From: Caenorhabditis elegans | Lineage: Eukaryota; Nematoda; Chromadorea; Rhabditida; Rhabditidae | Reading direction: 5' to 3' | NCBI RefSeq assembly: GCF_000002985.6 | Contig: NC_003280.10 | Location: forward strand, 4,708,501-4,772,500 | DNA length: 64,000 nucleotides | Part shown: positions 44,956-56,078 of the stretch, one piece after another | Numbering within the stretch: the first letter of the stretch is position 1 | Layout: each line of letters opens with the position of its first letter | Notes under the pieces: generated by a model | What the model saw: the letters and a program-made list of their open reading frames with translations, nothing else | Database searches by the model: none | What the model was told of the DNA's origin: nothing | Translations under genes and position numbers: made by a program

Positions 44956-46547
44956 ATGCAGCTGAGAAAGAAGCTGCACGAGGCAATTGTCGATGGAGAA
45001 GAAGATGACTGTCCGAAGCGCAAAATTGTTTGTTTTAACCAACAGTTTTGATATATAATTGATTATTTCTCATTTTGCAGAAAAAATTGGACATTCAAGT
45101 CGACGCTGCCACCAAAGTTTTCAGCAACCAGCACATTCTCCACGATATCATCGAATACACGGTTGATGGCGACAAATCGATTTTGGATAATTTGCGATTG
45201 CGGGTTTAGACAATATCAACACAAAAATAAATTAATATATTTCTTTCAGTTAGTGAGCAGATCATTCAACAACGTGGTTCTCAGCAAAGTTCGTGCTGAA
45301 TTTAAAATGGTGCAGGTGTGTCCGTATCAGCAGCCGGAAGGAGCAGATGAAAAAGAGGAACCAGAATATGATGAGTCAAATGATATTGAAGATCGATCAT
45401 TTATGATAAATGACCGGAGGACGTGGTTCTCCCAAGTGCCCAGATTCTTCGAGTTTGTGGAAATCTTCAATTCTTCAAAAATTTATATTTTTCCAGATTT
45501 TTAAATTCAGTGGCTCGAATTCGTGTTCGCGATCTCCTCTTCTCTGGATTCACTTCTCCAGATCAACGTATTCACGAGTGCATTTTATACAGCCTGCTCG
45601 ACGGAAACTGGTATTCGCTGAATTCGTACAAAGGCGCCGACGAGCTGTGCAATGGATGTGCAGTGTGCTCGGAAATTGCTTCCCGTGTGAGCATCTACGG
45701 TCCTGTGCAATTTTGTACATTAATTAACCCGATTCTGGGAAAAAAATCGTATGAACAATTGATTGTTACCGAAATGTAATTTAAATTTTTCAAAGAGTCG
45801 TGAATTTTATACGAATTTTCAGATTATTGGCAGAGATTGCTCTTCATTGCGTTACAATGGTTGGAAGCAGAGAAGAAGCATTCAGTCGTCTCACCAAAAT
45901 GATTACCCAAGATGTTAACTGTGATCAACTGGATCTTGTGTTCTCTGACAGATGTATGTGGTCAAAGGGTACATTGGCTCATCCTCGAGAGGTTATTGAC
46001 AGGATTGTCAAAGCTTGGCGTGTTAAATCAATCAATATCCGTTTCATGACGGAATACTCTTCAATCGATCATGAGATGTGGTCGAATAAAAGGATCTTCA
46101 CAGAAATGCGATTCGATGAGATGTTTGTGACGGATCACAATATTATAAGACCTCGTCACGAGCGGGATCACTTCGAACGCGTCGAAGTGGACATGCAGGC
46201 CGGCGATGAGATTGCCACGTGTTTTGCGGAATCGATGGGAATGTTCGAGCAGAGTGGGATGTCGGCAACTGCATTTCAGAACGTTTGCGCCAACGTCAAG
46301 CGTATTTTCCCAACGCAAGATATGTACCTCATTCTGCCGACTGAACTGGCTCACGTGGCTTCTGTCGAGTTTGACGGTTTCTGTAAGGCACTTCTGGAGT
46401 TTGCGTGGAAGGATGAGAGGACTGCTAGACACTCGAGACTCTTCTTCCGGCTTTACACATTCGGAATAACCGAGGAGCAAGTGTTGAGGCAAACAGAAGT
46501 AAATCAAATTTCAGATAATTGCTCTTAATTTCTTTGATTTCTAATTG

Positions 46548-46586
<39 letters not shown>

Positions 46587-46775
46587 TTTCAGAATCAATT
46601 CAAAATCAACTGCCGACCAGTGGCTGCAATGCTGTCCGACTCATCCGTCCGACGCTCCTTCCTCCAGTGGCTACCGGGCTCCACGTCAACCTTCGACCGT
46701 TCACTCCTCTCCTTCACTGATGTCTGGAACAATTGTGTTCTCCATCTGGAAGTGTGCATTGAAGCCGATTGTTAA
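44956..46775 (+). CDS. F-box-like nematode protein, function unknown
   Basis: Six exons: 44956–45027, 45081–45203, 45250–45452, 45497–45775, 45823–46498, 46593–46775; 511 residues, all phases consistent. Residues about 30–75 (HILHDIIEYTVDGDKSILDN, then LRLRLVSRSFNNVVL) resemble an F-box: two helices, a leucine-rich turn and the NLRLVSRSFN core. An acidic linker follows (EEPEYDESNDIEDRS). The remaining 380 residues look globular, with a Cys cluster (ELCNGCAVCSE) and repeated VRxFDGFC-like elements; I do not recognise them. F-box proteins act as SCF substrate receptors in worms, where the family is greatly expanded. The F-box call is by eye only. Poly(A) signal AATAAA at 46973–46978. Confidence 0.8.
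46549..46586 (+). repeat. (ATA)n microsatellite
   Basis: About 13 uninterrupted ATA units in the last intron of the F-box-like gene, ending only six bases before the TTTCAG acceptor. Confidence 0.9.
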
Positions 46776-47402
46776 AGTTTTTCCCATCCTCTTTTAATCT
46801 CAAAACAGTAATTACCATAACTAGACCCTCGATTTTAACCATTTATAACTGATGATTTCTTTTTAATTTTTAAATCATATTACACCCAGCCTCACCCATA
46901 TTAGAATGACCTCCCCCCCCAGCATAGTTCACCCATCTTCCTGTGAATAGTAATCATTCGTTCTCTGAGTATAATAAAACTTTATCGCCCCCTAAGTTTT
47001 CATTTTGCCCATCCACATTCCCTCTACTGATTGTTTATGAATTTGTCGTTGAGTTTTTATTTTCAGAATCAACTAAATAAATACAAATTTTTTATAAAAA
47101 ATCTACATTTTATTTATACATTCTCAATAGAAACACCCGTAAGAACAAGAATATGTGTATGTGAACAAGAAAACAAAAAATTATACATTGCTCCATATTT
47201 TAAGATTCCGGAAGCGTTCGATCGTGTCCAGGAACATTCTAAAAATCGAAACATATTTGGGTCTCTACACGACATTTTTTCGTGAAGCAAAAACGTTCAA
47301 AGAACCAAGTGGGCGTGGCCAAACGAGACTCCGAATTCCGCTTGGCAGTTTACAGTGCTGTTTTGACATAGAAACCCCTATTTTGCCGCTTTTGTACCAA
47401 TA
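46776..47402. other. Spacer with 3'UTR of F-box-like gene
   Basis: AATAAA at 46973 and an 8-C run at 46913–46920. No exon is supported between here and the palindromic element. Confidence 0.4.
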
Positions 47403-47700
47403 ATACCGTAACTGGTCTCGACACGACAAATTTTCATTAAATGCAAAATGTTGTGCGCCTTTAAAGATTACTGTAGTTTCAAACTTCTGTTGCTGTAGTA
47501 TTTTTATGGATTTTTCATAGTTGTTCATTAATGAATAAACTAGGTAGCTATATATATAAAATGAACTAAAAAAAACTAAAATTTAAACAAATCTTGAGAA
47601 AAATTGAATAAAATCGATGAAAATTAAGCATTAACGAAACTTTGAGATTACAGTAATCTTTAAAGGCGCACAAATGTTTGTATTTGACGAAAAACTATAT
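47403..47700. repeat. Palindromic element abutting the TTR-like gene's 3' end
   Basis: The left end is ATACCGTAACTGGTCTCGACA. Inside, TGTGCGCCTTTAAAGATTAC is mirrored by GTAATCTTTAAAGGCGCACA near 47651–47670. Same family as the acs-11 intron elements. It ends at or just before the stop codon of the – strand TTR-like gene. Confidence 0.7.
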
Positions 47701-47702
47701 TT

Positions 47703-48265
47703 TCAGCATAAAAATCGCAAAATTTCGCGTCTGTGTAATATAATTGCAAATATAAATAGAAAAAAAAACGAACCGTTTTCCATAAAGCCAAGCCTTATAA
47801 GCCGGAATAACAGGAGATGACATACGAACACTGTTTCCCACCAACTCAATATTCATTTCTAGATCATAATTGCTTCTGATAAGATCCTCCAAATGAATTG
47901 AAAATTCAGAAAATCCTTTAATTCTTGAATCACTTCTTCCAGTTTTCATATCATGGCATCTGTGCTGAACAATGAGCTTCACGTTGAGACAATCATCGTC
48001 CGGCTCCCCCGCCAAACTGAATTTACCGTCTTCAGTGACTTTTCGTTCACTGAGAAGATGATCCGTGAAGGACCCTGAAATTATTTCATTTTAAGCGCAT
48101 AATAATTATCAAAAACTCACAATTATCATCAACCATTATAATATTCCCTTTTATTGGATCCCCACGGCACGTTAACATTCCTCGAATTTTGAAAGTTTTA
48201 AACTTTGAAGATCCAGCAGCAACTTCCAGCAAAGGAACAACCAATAATAGAATTGCCAAAATCAT
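47703..48265 (-). CDS. Transthyretin-like secreted protein (paralogue A)
   Basis: Exons 48265–48121, 48074–47774 and probably 47730–47703, about 157 residues. If the last intron is not removed, the frame runs on to a stop at 47695. Signal peptide MILAILLLVVPLLEVAAG. Core features: FKIRGMLTCRGDPIKGNIIM, an acidic EPDDDCLNVKLIVQHRC block, and FSEFSIHLEDLI, as in TTR-like proteins. It shares the exon structure and key segments (GEP.DD.LN..LIV.H.CH) with the + strand gene at 50275, so the two are paralogues. I prefer the spliced end because GKR + REILRF then parallels GNR + ILLKF in the paralogue. It differs clearly from the TTR gene at 19 kb. Upstream lie a TATA-like box and TGATAAG. Confidence 0.8.
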
Positions 48266-48306
48266 TTTTTTTCAAATATGAGTCAAAATTGTGTACAAGT
48301 CCTCTG

Positions 48307-48348
48307 TATTTATAGTACAATGGCTAAGTTAGTAAAGAGCGCTTATCA
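48307..48348 (-). promoter_or_regulatory. TATA-like box and GATA site upstream of TTR paralogue A
   Basis: On the – strand TGATAAG (48348–48342) is followed 27 bases later by TATAAATA (48314–48307), 41 bases before the ATG. TGATAAG is the core site of intestinal GATA factors such as ELT-2. Confidence 0.5.
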
Positions 48349-50189
48349 ATTGGCAAAAAAGTAGGTGGAGAGTAGGGAAAGAGTTACCATCAGTTTGGTG
48401 TACTACTTTGGAATACTTTTGAGTTCGCGATAACATTGGGTTGCAAAAATAAGCAAAACTAACGAAAGCAAAATGAAAAAAATAACAATTATTCCTCATT
48501 GTTTCTTAGAACCAAAAAAATCGAAATTAAATCAAATGAAGGAACTTCCGCGTTTGATGTGTTCAAGGACACGTAGACAGACTCGGCCAAACTGCAAACG
48601 GAGCATTGGACTGTTTCGGGAACTTTTTCAGATAATTTTTAGTCAAACTTCAGAATGTTTCAGTGTCACAAAAACCCTCGGCCACTATTTTTTTTGCGGC
48701 CAAGTAGAAAAAATTGACCTGTGAAAAAAGAAGAAGAGCTACCAAAAATTTGTCTTTTGGATTACAGGAGTTTTTATGTTATCCGCCTGCACGCATACCT
48801 ACTGCCAACGTTTTTTATAATAGACGTTAGTTAGGCACGGTAACCTGAAGAAGCCTCAATAATTTCATTACTCAGCTTACATTTTCTCAATTGTATCTCC
48901 AAGCTCGTATAATGTATTTATTCAGCAAAATTCCAATATAAAAATTAACTGACTCATAATATATTTGCACACTGACTAAAGAAGCATGAGTGGGCAAAGT
49001 TCCAGGCACTCAGTGATTCAAAAACTCCCGTTTCCGCCGATTCATCACAAGCCGAAGCGAAACATTGTAATTTTCAATTTTCAAAGATTTTCTACAAAAA
49101 AAAAATTCAAATTAAAAGGTTTTAGTTCAAAACTTTGTTCGAGTGAATTCAAGAGCTCCACCTCCTGTTTGATCTCAAGAAATCGTGTGACGTCACGCAA
49201 ATGTAATTTAAAATTCAAATTAAATGTTTGACCAAAAAATCTGGTTATAATTCAATTGTCGAAAAATTTTGAGCAGTACAATTCTTTTGTCTTTATAAGA
49301 GCGCACAACCCCCATCTTCTCTATGCTATTTTGCCAATGTTCTATACATTTAAATATTGCTCATTTCAAAAAGAACAGTTGTAAATACGTCATGTGTCAT
49401 CAAATTATCATACAATAATATATCAGTATCACCTGAATGATCACTTGGCTCTTCACTAATTTCCGGCGTTATTTGTCTTCTTATTTGCCATCTGTACTCC
49501 GCAGCCAGAACCACGAGCTCCCAGTTATTTTCATAATGATTCATTCAGGCGTACGTTTATACCCATCATTATTTTCGCTATCACTTATTGTACTAAACAA
49601 TATATTTGTTCTTTAGTTTGATTGTCAATTGGCAGTCAGTTTGGAGGAACATGTAGTACGTTATAACAAAGACATTTGTTATCTCTGGAATTGCAGTGAC
49701 CAGTTGGAAAGAAATAACGGAAAAGAGTAAACAATAGTAAAAAGTAATAAGTGAAAGTGCTCGGAATGGTTTTAAATTTTGAATTGAATGGAATTATTCA
49801 TTCTATCCATAATCTATGAGTTTCGGGACAGAAACTGAAAATGCTCTCTGATCAGTTCAAAAAAATTGTATTAGTCTTGCACTTGTTGCAAAGTTCAAAC
49901 TTTTAATGCTGTAAGGCTCCTACTGAATATTTTTTTATTGCAAATTAACTTTGACAGAACAATTTGAACATTTGGTCAATTGAGAATTTTCGATAAAACC
50001 AAAGAGGTACCGTTGGTTGCCAAGTTGAGGATGGAAGTATGTACCAGGATGCTCGAATGCTCCGCCTGAAATCAAGCAAAAAAAATCTGTAAAGATTAGT
50101 TTATTTTCCTGATTTTAAAACCCAAAAGGACGAATTATATCAATCTGGTACAAAAGAAGATAATAGTTTTCCCACCCCTTTTTCAAAAA

Positions 50190-50223
50190 TGATAAGACTA
50201 TGTTGAGCAGTGTACTATAAAAG
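50190..50223 (+). promoter_or_regulatory. GATA site and TATA box upstream of TTR paralogue B
   Basis: TGATAAG (50190–50196) and TATAAAAG (50216–50223) lie in the same order and nearly the same spacing as in the divergent paralogue, 51 bases before the ATG. Confidence 0.5.
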
Positions 50224-50274
50224 TTAAGTTACTCTCAGCAATAATCACAACTTTTTGAAAAACTCTCCGTAAAT

Positions 50275-50875
50275 ATGTTGTATGTTTTTCTGATTATCTT
50301 GGCAATTTCAAAAATGGGAGTTTCTGCAAAGGATCATCCAAGCTTTGTAATTCATGGCAAATTAAAATGCAATGGATATCCAATTAACGGCATTGTCACT
50401 ATGGTCGATAGATTCTGTAAGTTCGCCTATGCATATAGTTTTAGAAACTAAAACATGTTACATTTACTAAAAACACCACTTTTTCAGATATAGTCTTCGA
50501 TCATTTATTAAACTTCAGCGAAATACCCAGAAGCGGGAAATTCCGTTTGTTTGGAGAACCAAATGACGATTCCCTCAACGCTGTTCTCATCGTTGAGCAC
50601 AAATGCCATAATTTCACTTTTAGAAGAACTAATCAAAAAGTCAATCGATTTTCGAAATTTACAATTGATTTGGAAGACTTGCACAGAAATAATAATACAC
50701 TGGAAATCGATATAGAACTAGCAAACAAGCAATCAACAGCTCTTCCATTTGTTCATTTGTATAAAATAATTTTACATGGAAACAGGTAGATAAAATATCA
50801 TGTGAGAAACAGGAATTAGCTTCTTTCAGAATATTATTGAAATTCTACACTTCTGTGGTGGGAACAATTTTTTAG
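50275..50875 (+). CDS. Transthyretin-like secreted protein (paralogue B)
   Basis: Exons 50275–50416, 50488–50785 and probably 50830–50875 (161 residues). Without the last splice the frame ends at 50789 (AGG TAG). Signal peptide MLYVFLIILAISKMGVSA. Core: FVIHGKLKCNGYPINGIVTM, GKFRLFGEPNDDSLN, LIVEHKCHNFTF with one N-glycosylation site, FSKFTIDLEDL. Paralogous to the – strand gene at 48 kb, with an equivalent exon 1/2 junction. The final Cys common in the family is not seen, so the disulphide pattern may differ. A secreted role is inferred from the signal peptide; the ligand is unknown. Confidence 0.8.
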
Positions 50876-53800
50876 CCAGACTAGGAGAACCAACCCTGTA
50901 AATCTGAATGTGAAATGAATTTTAAAATATATTTATTTTCTTTTTTCTATTTATTTCGAGACTTTCTACTGGATGAAACATTTCCAAAGATCACATGTAC
51001 TTGTCGTTTCCAATATAATTAATTCTTACACCATTTCAAGCTGCATTTGGGACAATGAATCTGTGTAAATAGTACAGTATACTAATTCCCCCATAATTCC
51101 CTAAAACTTTCTCTTTCAAGAAAACAAGAGGGATGACATGCTAATGTGATTTGCATGAACATAATAGATCAATCATCAAGTAATCACGGTTTTTATCATA
51201 TTATTACATCTTCTGAATTCTCTGCAATATGTAGTGTTATTTAGTTTAAGTGACGTCTGTTTTCTTAGAAAGGTTTTATCATGTGCCTAGGATGATTAAC
51301 AGATTTGTTCCAATTTTTATCAGTTGAGAAAATTGTTTTTTTCTGTCATGTTCTCCATCTTTCAGTTTCGAAATCTATTCAAAAATATTCTCACACCCAC
51401 TTCCGCGAAAAAAAACTTTTCAAAAAGAATAAAAATCGTGAACATTTGCAAATGTTTACCATGTTTCTTTTCCATGTTATTCGTCATTGTTATCTGAAAT
51501 GAAAATCTTCAAATAATTCGAATGTCTCATGATTCCAATTTCAAGGTTGAGTATAGTTCGCTTACTATAAATTACAGTTTCTCACAGCTATCAGTTTTCA
51601 AATCTTTTGAAGAACTTTGTTTTTTTTCTGTTTTAATTTTTGAGGAATCCATTCAATTGTCACCCTAGCTGTGACGTCTCTGCCAGAACTAATTCAATAA
51701 CGGCAAAAACGTTTTATGAAAAACAAAAGTGTAGATTCGGTACTTCGTGAACCTTTTTTCTTGTGTTTTTGATAATTTTTTGGTTATATTCGGCAAGTTT
51801 GTTAGTGTTGAATTTGAAGGAGAAACATGAAAATTGTACGTTAAACATGTTTTATCACGAAAAATTAGAAAATAAACATGTTCAGGCATTCGTGCCTGTC
51901 TACGCCTGTTTTTACATAAACAATTATTTAAATTGACAATCCAGACGCTTGCGTAGTTCGTCTTCAATCCAGCCAGAGATTCTTTCTGACTGCACGGAGA
52001 ATGCCGTTTTTAATTAATGATTTTCCCAGGATTAACAAAAATACTTTTCTACATTGTACAGTACCCAGTCGTGATGCAATTACAGCCCCATAAAACACTG
52101 TACCCATTGAAATTCCCAATTTAAAAACTAGAACCTTTCTCATTTCTTTTTTTTTACTTTCTTCCGGGTCGTCGCCCATTTCTTGACCATTGTTCCTCAC
52201 CATCATCTTTCTAATTACAATTTTCATAAATTCAACAATTGAAACCAGTTAGTTCCTGGTCATTTGTACCAATTTAATAGAATGTTTTTTTTATGATAGA
52301 ATAGGTAGGTATGACGGCGTACTACAGTTCTCAATTTGCTTTTGAAACTTGGTTCAAGCTTTACATATTCTTTATTTTAAGCGTAGTCCAACTTGTCAAT
52401 ATTTTTAGATAATTTGGCTTGCAGTTACACAAGTGTACATGCCTGCCTCAGAAGTAGGCAGGCAACTCAGGTGCTACTCGAAGGCAATTTTTCTAGATTT
52501 AACTGAAATTTTGATTTTCAAATCAAAAATTCAGAACCACATACCCACAAGAAACAAAACCAATAACATCAGGAAAAAAAGTTCCTCGCCAAATTAATTT
52601 CCAATTTGATTAAGAACATCAAGACTGACTCTGATGAGAAAAACACAAGCCGTGCGTGATCCATATCTGTTCTCAGCTGTCATTTTTTTCTTCTTCATTT
52701 TTTCTTTCCGTTCTCGACGTCACGAATCGAGTACTTATCTCTACAACGTCATCTGTTGTTTGGGAGACAATTAGAAATAAAAATGGTAGAGTGGTGGTAG
52801 ACTAGAAGAATTGGTTGAATTAGGAACTGGGTACTGTAGCTCATTATTGTTTGACCCGGGTTAAAAACAAGTCTCCAGAAATTCACAACCACGGAGACAC
52901 TTGAAAAAGGAAATCAAATATTTGATTTGATAAGATATAACTCTAAATGTGACATAAGCCACATGGGTTTTACTAGCCAAACTGTGATTTGTGGCTTGTG
53001 CGGAAGGGGGTTCTCACTTTGAGAAAAATCAAAGTTCATAAACTTCTGCCAAAATTCACAGTCTGGAAGGTTCGATATTTCCGATTCCGATAGATTTCAA
53101 AATTCTCACCTACATTTGCCTCTCTATTTCCCATGTTTTCCAGCCGGGGAACACTTTCAGAATAATGACAATTAAGAACTAAGAGATCAATCAAAAAGCA
53201 AAAATTAAAAAAAAAAGTTCAGAAAATATACATAAGCGAGATTCTGCACAACTTTTTGAAGCCCTAAAATTGTAGTTTTCCCATTTTACAACCACTTCCA
53301 GCTGTTTGCTATCAATTATTAAAGATTGAAGAACTAGAACACTTGTCCAAATAAATAAGATTGTTTACAGTGACGTGACGATACAGCAGACACAAATGTA
53401 GTCTTATTAGCCAAACCATGTGTAGATATCTCTTCCGCTGAACCTCTCAATGTGTTTTGTAGGATGTAGATGTTGGGAGGCTACGATTCTTGCGAAATAC
53501 TAAAAGTTTGGTTTTTCATTCAATTGATTTGAGCTTTCGTGATAGAACTCGGATCGTCAATTTTCCAAACCAGAACTAAAAACTGTAATATTTAGAAAAG
53601 TCTGAAATTTTCATTGAAACCAATCAAACTAAAGATAAACTATAACATGCTTGAACGTTTTAGAAATTGGATTGTGCCTGAAAGTTATTGTTTGAAACAT
53701 CGTAGGAATACAGATGGAATTTGGCAAATTGAGCGTGGACGCCTCTCACTCGCCTCCTCACGCCATTCCAACAGTCCTGTGTTCACATTTTATTTAGCTT

Positions 53801-54716
53801 TTTGGAGCTCCAGAAATCACATGGTGTCAGAGTGTTCCATCTTTGTTGGAACTTTGAAAATTCTGGCAGGCTCTCGCTCAGGAAAAGTGTGACGTGACAC
53901 GCTCTTTGTCTTGCAAAACCAGTCAAAAAGTCTGTAGCTAAAGTTGGCGCAATTCCCGGAGATCAAATCAAGAGAACACACTTTGGAGAACTACGTGACA
54001 TTCGGGGGCCTTTCCGGGAGAGTGGAGAGAGGTGAGCCGAGCCCCGTGAGATATCATGCCATAATTCCCAATTTCCGAAACTTCTAGAAACGCTTTTCCG
54101 CACACTAAACCAAGATAACTCGAGACCACAAACTACACATCACAAGTAACACAAATTTACTACACCAGCGCCTTCAACTTAAGACGTCACAACGTCTCGT
54201 GTCCCATCGCCACGTCATCCTAATCAGATCAAAACCTAGTGAGCCGTAAGTGAATCAGGTCGGCAGTGATGGTGAAGTGATTCAGAAACAAGTCACATTC
54301 CACCCGTTTTTTCTTGACTTCTTCCTGCAAACCGTCTTTCCCTTGTTCGTCAAAGACAAATGACCCCCTCCCCGAAACTCCGCCCATTTTTGCCTCCAAT
54401 TTTTGAGAAGGCAGGTCGTTGTATAAAACTAAAAGTTTTCCACAAAGTTTTATGGTATTCCATTATTCATTTCAAATATTATTTCCATTCTATTGATTAA
54501 CTGATTTTTAATTTATTCTCTGATATCTGATAAAAAGTTTAAATCAGAAGACACAATACAATCACATTCCGATCTTATCATTCATCTATCCGTTTCCTCG
54601 ATTTTACAACTTAATGATCACGATCTTCTCTTTTCCATTTTCCCTCAATTCTACCTGGTTTTGATTTCAAAACTTACTATTTGGTTTCATTTCAGAAGTT
54701 TCACACATTTACAAAA
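50876..54716. other. Gene-poor 3.8 kb spacer
   Basis: No confident gene. A single-exon ORF at 51964–52227 (–) is listed separately. GTAGGCA-type words occur near 51895 and 52445. A region around 52690–52760 carries GACGTCAC and ACGTCATC motifs (CRE-like). 53990–54060 is GC-richer without an ORF. Confidence 0.45.
51964..52227 (-). CDS. Possible small single-exon gene (87 residues)
   Basis: ATG-initiated frame of 87 residues beginning MKIVIRKMMVRNNGQEMGDD. A charged segment (DPEESKKKEMRK) is followed by a hydrophobic stretch (VLVFKLGISMGTVFYGAVIA) and a basic tail. Composition is less AT-driven than neighbouring chance ORFs, and a single membrane segment is possible. No splice signals, conserved motif or recognisable family. 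It may be chance. Confidence 0.25.
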   Translation of the reverse strand: MKIVIRKMMVRNNGQEMGDDPEESKKKEMRKVLVFKLGISMGTVFYGAVIASRLGTVQCRKVFLLILGKSLIKNGILRAVRKNLWLD

Positions 54717-55502
54717 ATGCTCGGCATGATGAACTCGCCTTCCGATTCTGTGGAGTTTTACGCCACAAACCGAAAAGTTTCCGATGAGCTGGGAAGTGCG
54801 GCGGAGAATTCTGAAGAATTGAAGAAATTCTCAGAAGTTAAGCAGAAAGATGTGGTTTCTTATACAGAAGGTAAGCTATTTTACAACGTCACCTTTCTCT
54901 CGCATATTGTTAACTTTTGGTTGAATACCGTCGAATTTCTGTCGCACTAACTCTAGAAAAAGTGAAAAAAAGCTAATTCTGAGGCCGTGTGCAAAAAAGT
55001 TATCAAATTTTTGAAAAAAAAAAATTAAAAATTAAAAATTTCGGCTTTCTGAGTTCAAGAACTGATTCAATTTTTTCCAGACGGCCGTAAAATGATCAAT
55101 GGGAAGCTTGTCAATGAAAGTGATGCTCCAACAATGTGGGGATCCGCGTTGCTCCGTGGAAGAATCCGTACGATTACTGGAGCTCCACTCACTGACAAGG
55201 AAAAGAAAGAAGGTAATTTCGCAATTTCTTTCAATTAATTGAGCAAAATTGTGCTCCAGAACGCGAGAAAGTGCGTCGAAATTCGAAAAAGTTGGGGAAA
55301 ACCATTGCGGTGGTGGCGTCACTACAAACTTTGGCTAGCACTGAAGTCATCGGGCAAGGTGTGCAAAATTAACTGCATGGCTTTTTCTAACTGCAAAAAA
55401 TATATTTAAACTTATTTTCAAATAATTTCAGAATCCAACGCCCCACAACCAGTAGAAATCACGCCCGTCGCTGTTGTTGGCTCCGACAGTCCTCCGAAAT
55501 AA
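54717..55502 (+). CDS. Uncharacterised small soluble protein, 151 residues
   Basis: Four exons: 54717–54870, 55081–55212, 55260–55358, 55432–55502, with perfect phase agreement and consensus signals. The product starts MLGMMNSPSDSVEFYATNRK. It is hydrophilic, with a Ser/Glu/Lys-rich N-terminus, a central segment GRKMINGKLVNESDAPTMWG followed by LLRGRIRTITGAPLTDKEKK, a basic helix (REKVRRNSKKLGKTIAVVAS) and a Pro/Val-rich tail ending GSDSPPK. No signal peptide. I do not recognise a family, and it is probably nematode-restricted. The likely trans-splice acceptor TTTCATTTCAG ends at 54695. AATAAA at 55661–55666. Confidence 0.8.
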
Positions 55503-56078
55503 ATCAATTTATTCAATCAATTTATTCAAAATAATGATTACACTGTAGTGTGCAATAGTGGAAGACAACAACACAAAGGACCTCGTTACCCAAAACGCTT
55601 TATGACAAGTTTTATTGATTTTTCCGGAGTTTTTCTGTTCATATTGTTTTTTTTAAATACAATAAATGATTTATTAAAAATTAATTTCAAGCAAGCAAAT
55701 CTACCGGTAAATTATTAAGAGTGTTGTTGGATGCAGAGATATCGACGAGAATGTCTGAAAATTCAGACATTTGGGAATTTATGATCAAGTGAATATGTTC
55801 AAAAATATTTATAAGACAGCCAGGCAGGCACAAGAATATTTAAATGTCTGCTCAATGTTGCCTACGGAAGTATGGGTTTCCAGCTTTTTAGTTTTTATAA
55901 TATTTGGAATTTGGTGCAACTTGAGCACAGCGTAAAAATTTTAGAGCACCGTATAAATAAATCAAGTGGTCGATTTATTTTATTTGGTCCAATTTATAAT
56001 ATCCAAAATCTAATTTTATTTTGAAAAGTTTTGTAAGTGTTTGTTTCTTTGTTGTTTGTCAAAATTGTTTATTTTAAT
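55503..56078. other. Spacer between convergent genes
   Basis: 3'UTRs of the 54.7 kb gene (AATAAA at 55661) and of the convergent arrestin gene. A GCCAGGCAGGCAC word is near 55819. Nothing coding is seen. Confidence 0.45.

Larger units (their letters stand above)
48266..50274. other. Shared upstream region of the divergent TTR paralogues
   Basis: 2 kb between two divergent starts. Apart from the two GATA/TATA pairs near each end, it holds an unsupported 64-codon ORF (49350–49544, –) and a GTACGCCTG/CATACCTAC repeat word near 48790. Confidence 0.45.

Noticed and set aside
49350..49544. 64-codon – frame (starts MNHYENNWELVVLAAEYRWQ)
   Set aside because: It reads more protein-like than most chance ORFs, but there is no splice signal, homology or poly(A) signal; too weak to list as a gene.
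53614..53892. 92-codon + frame
   Set aside because: Translation looks random apart from a short SRHSNSP stretch; no supporting signals.
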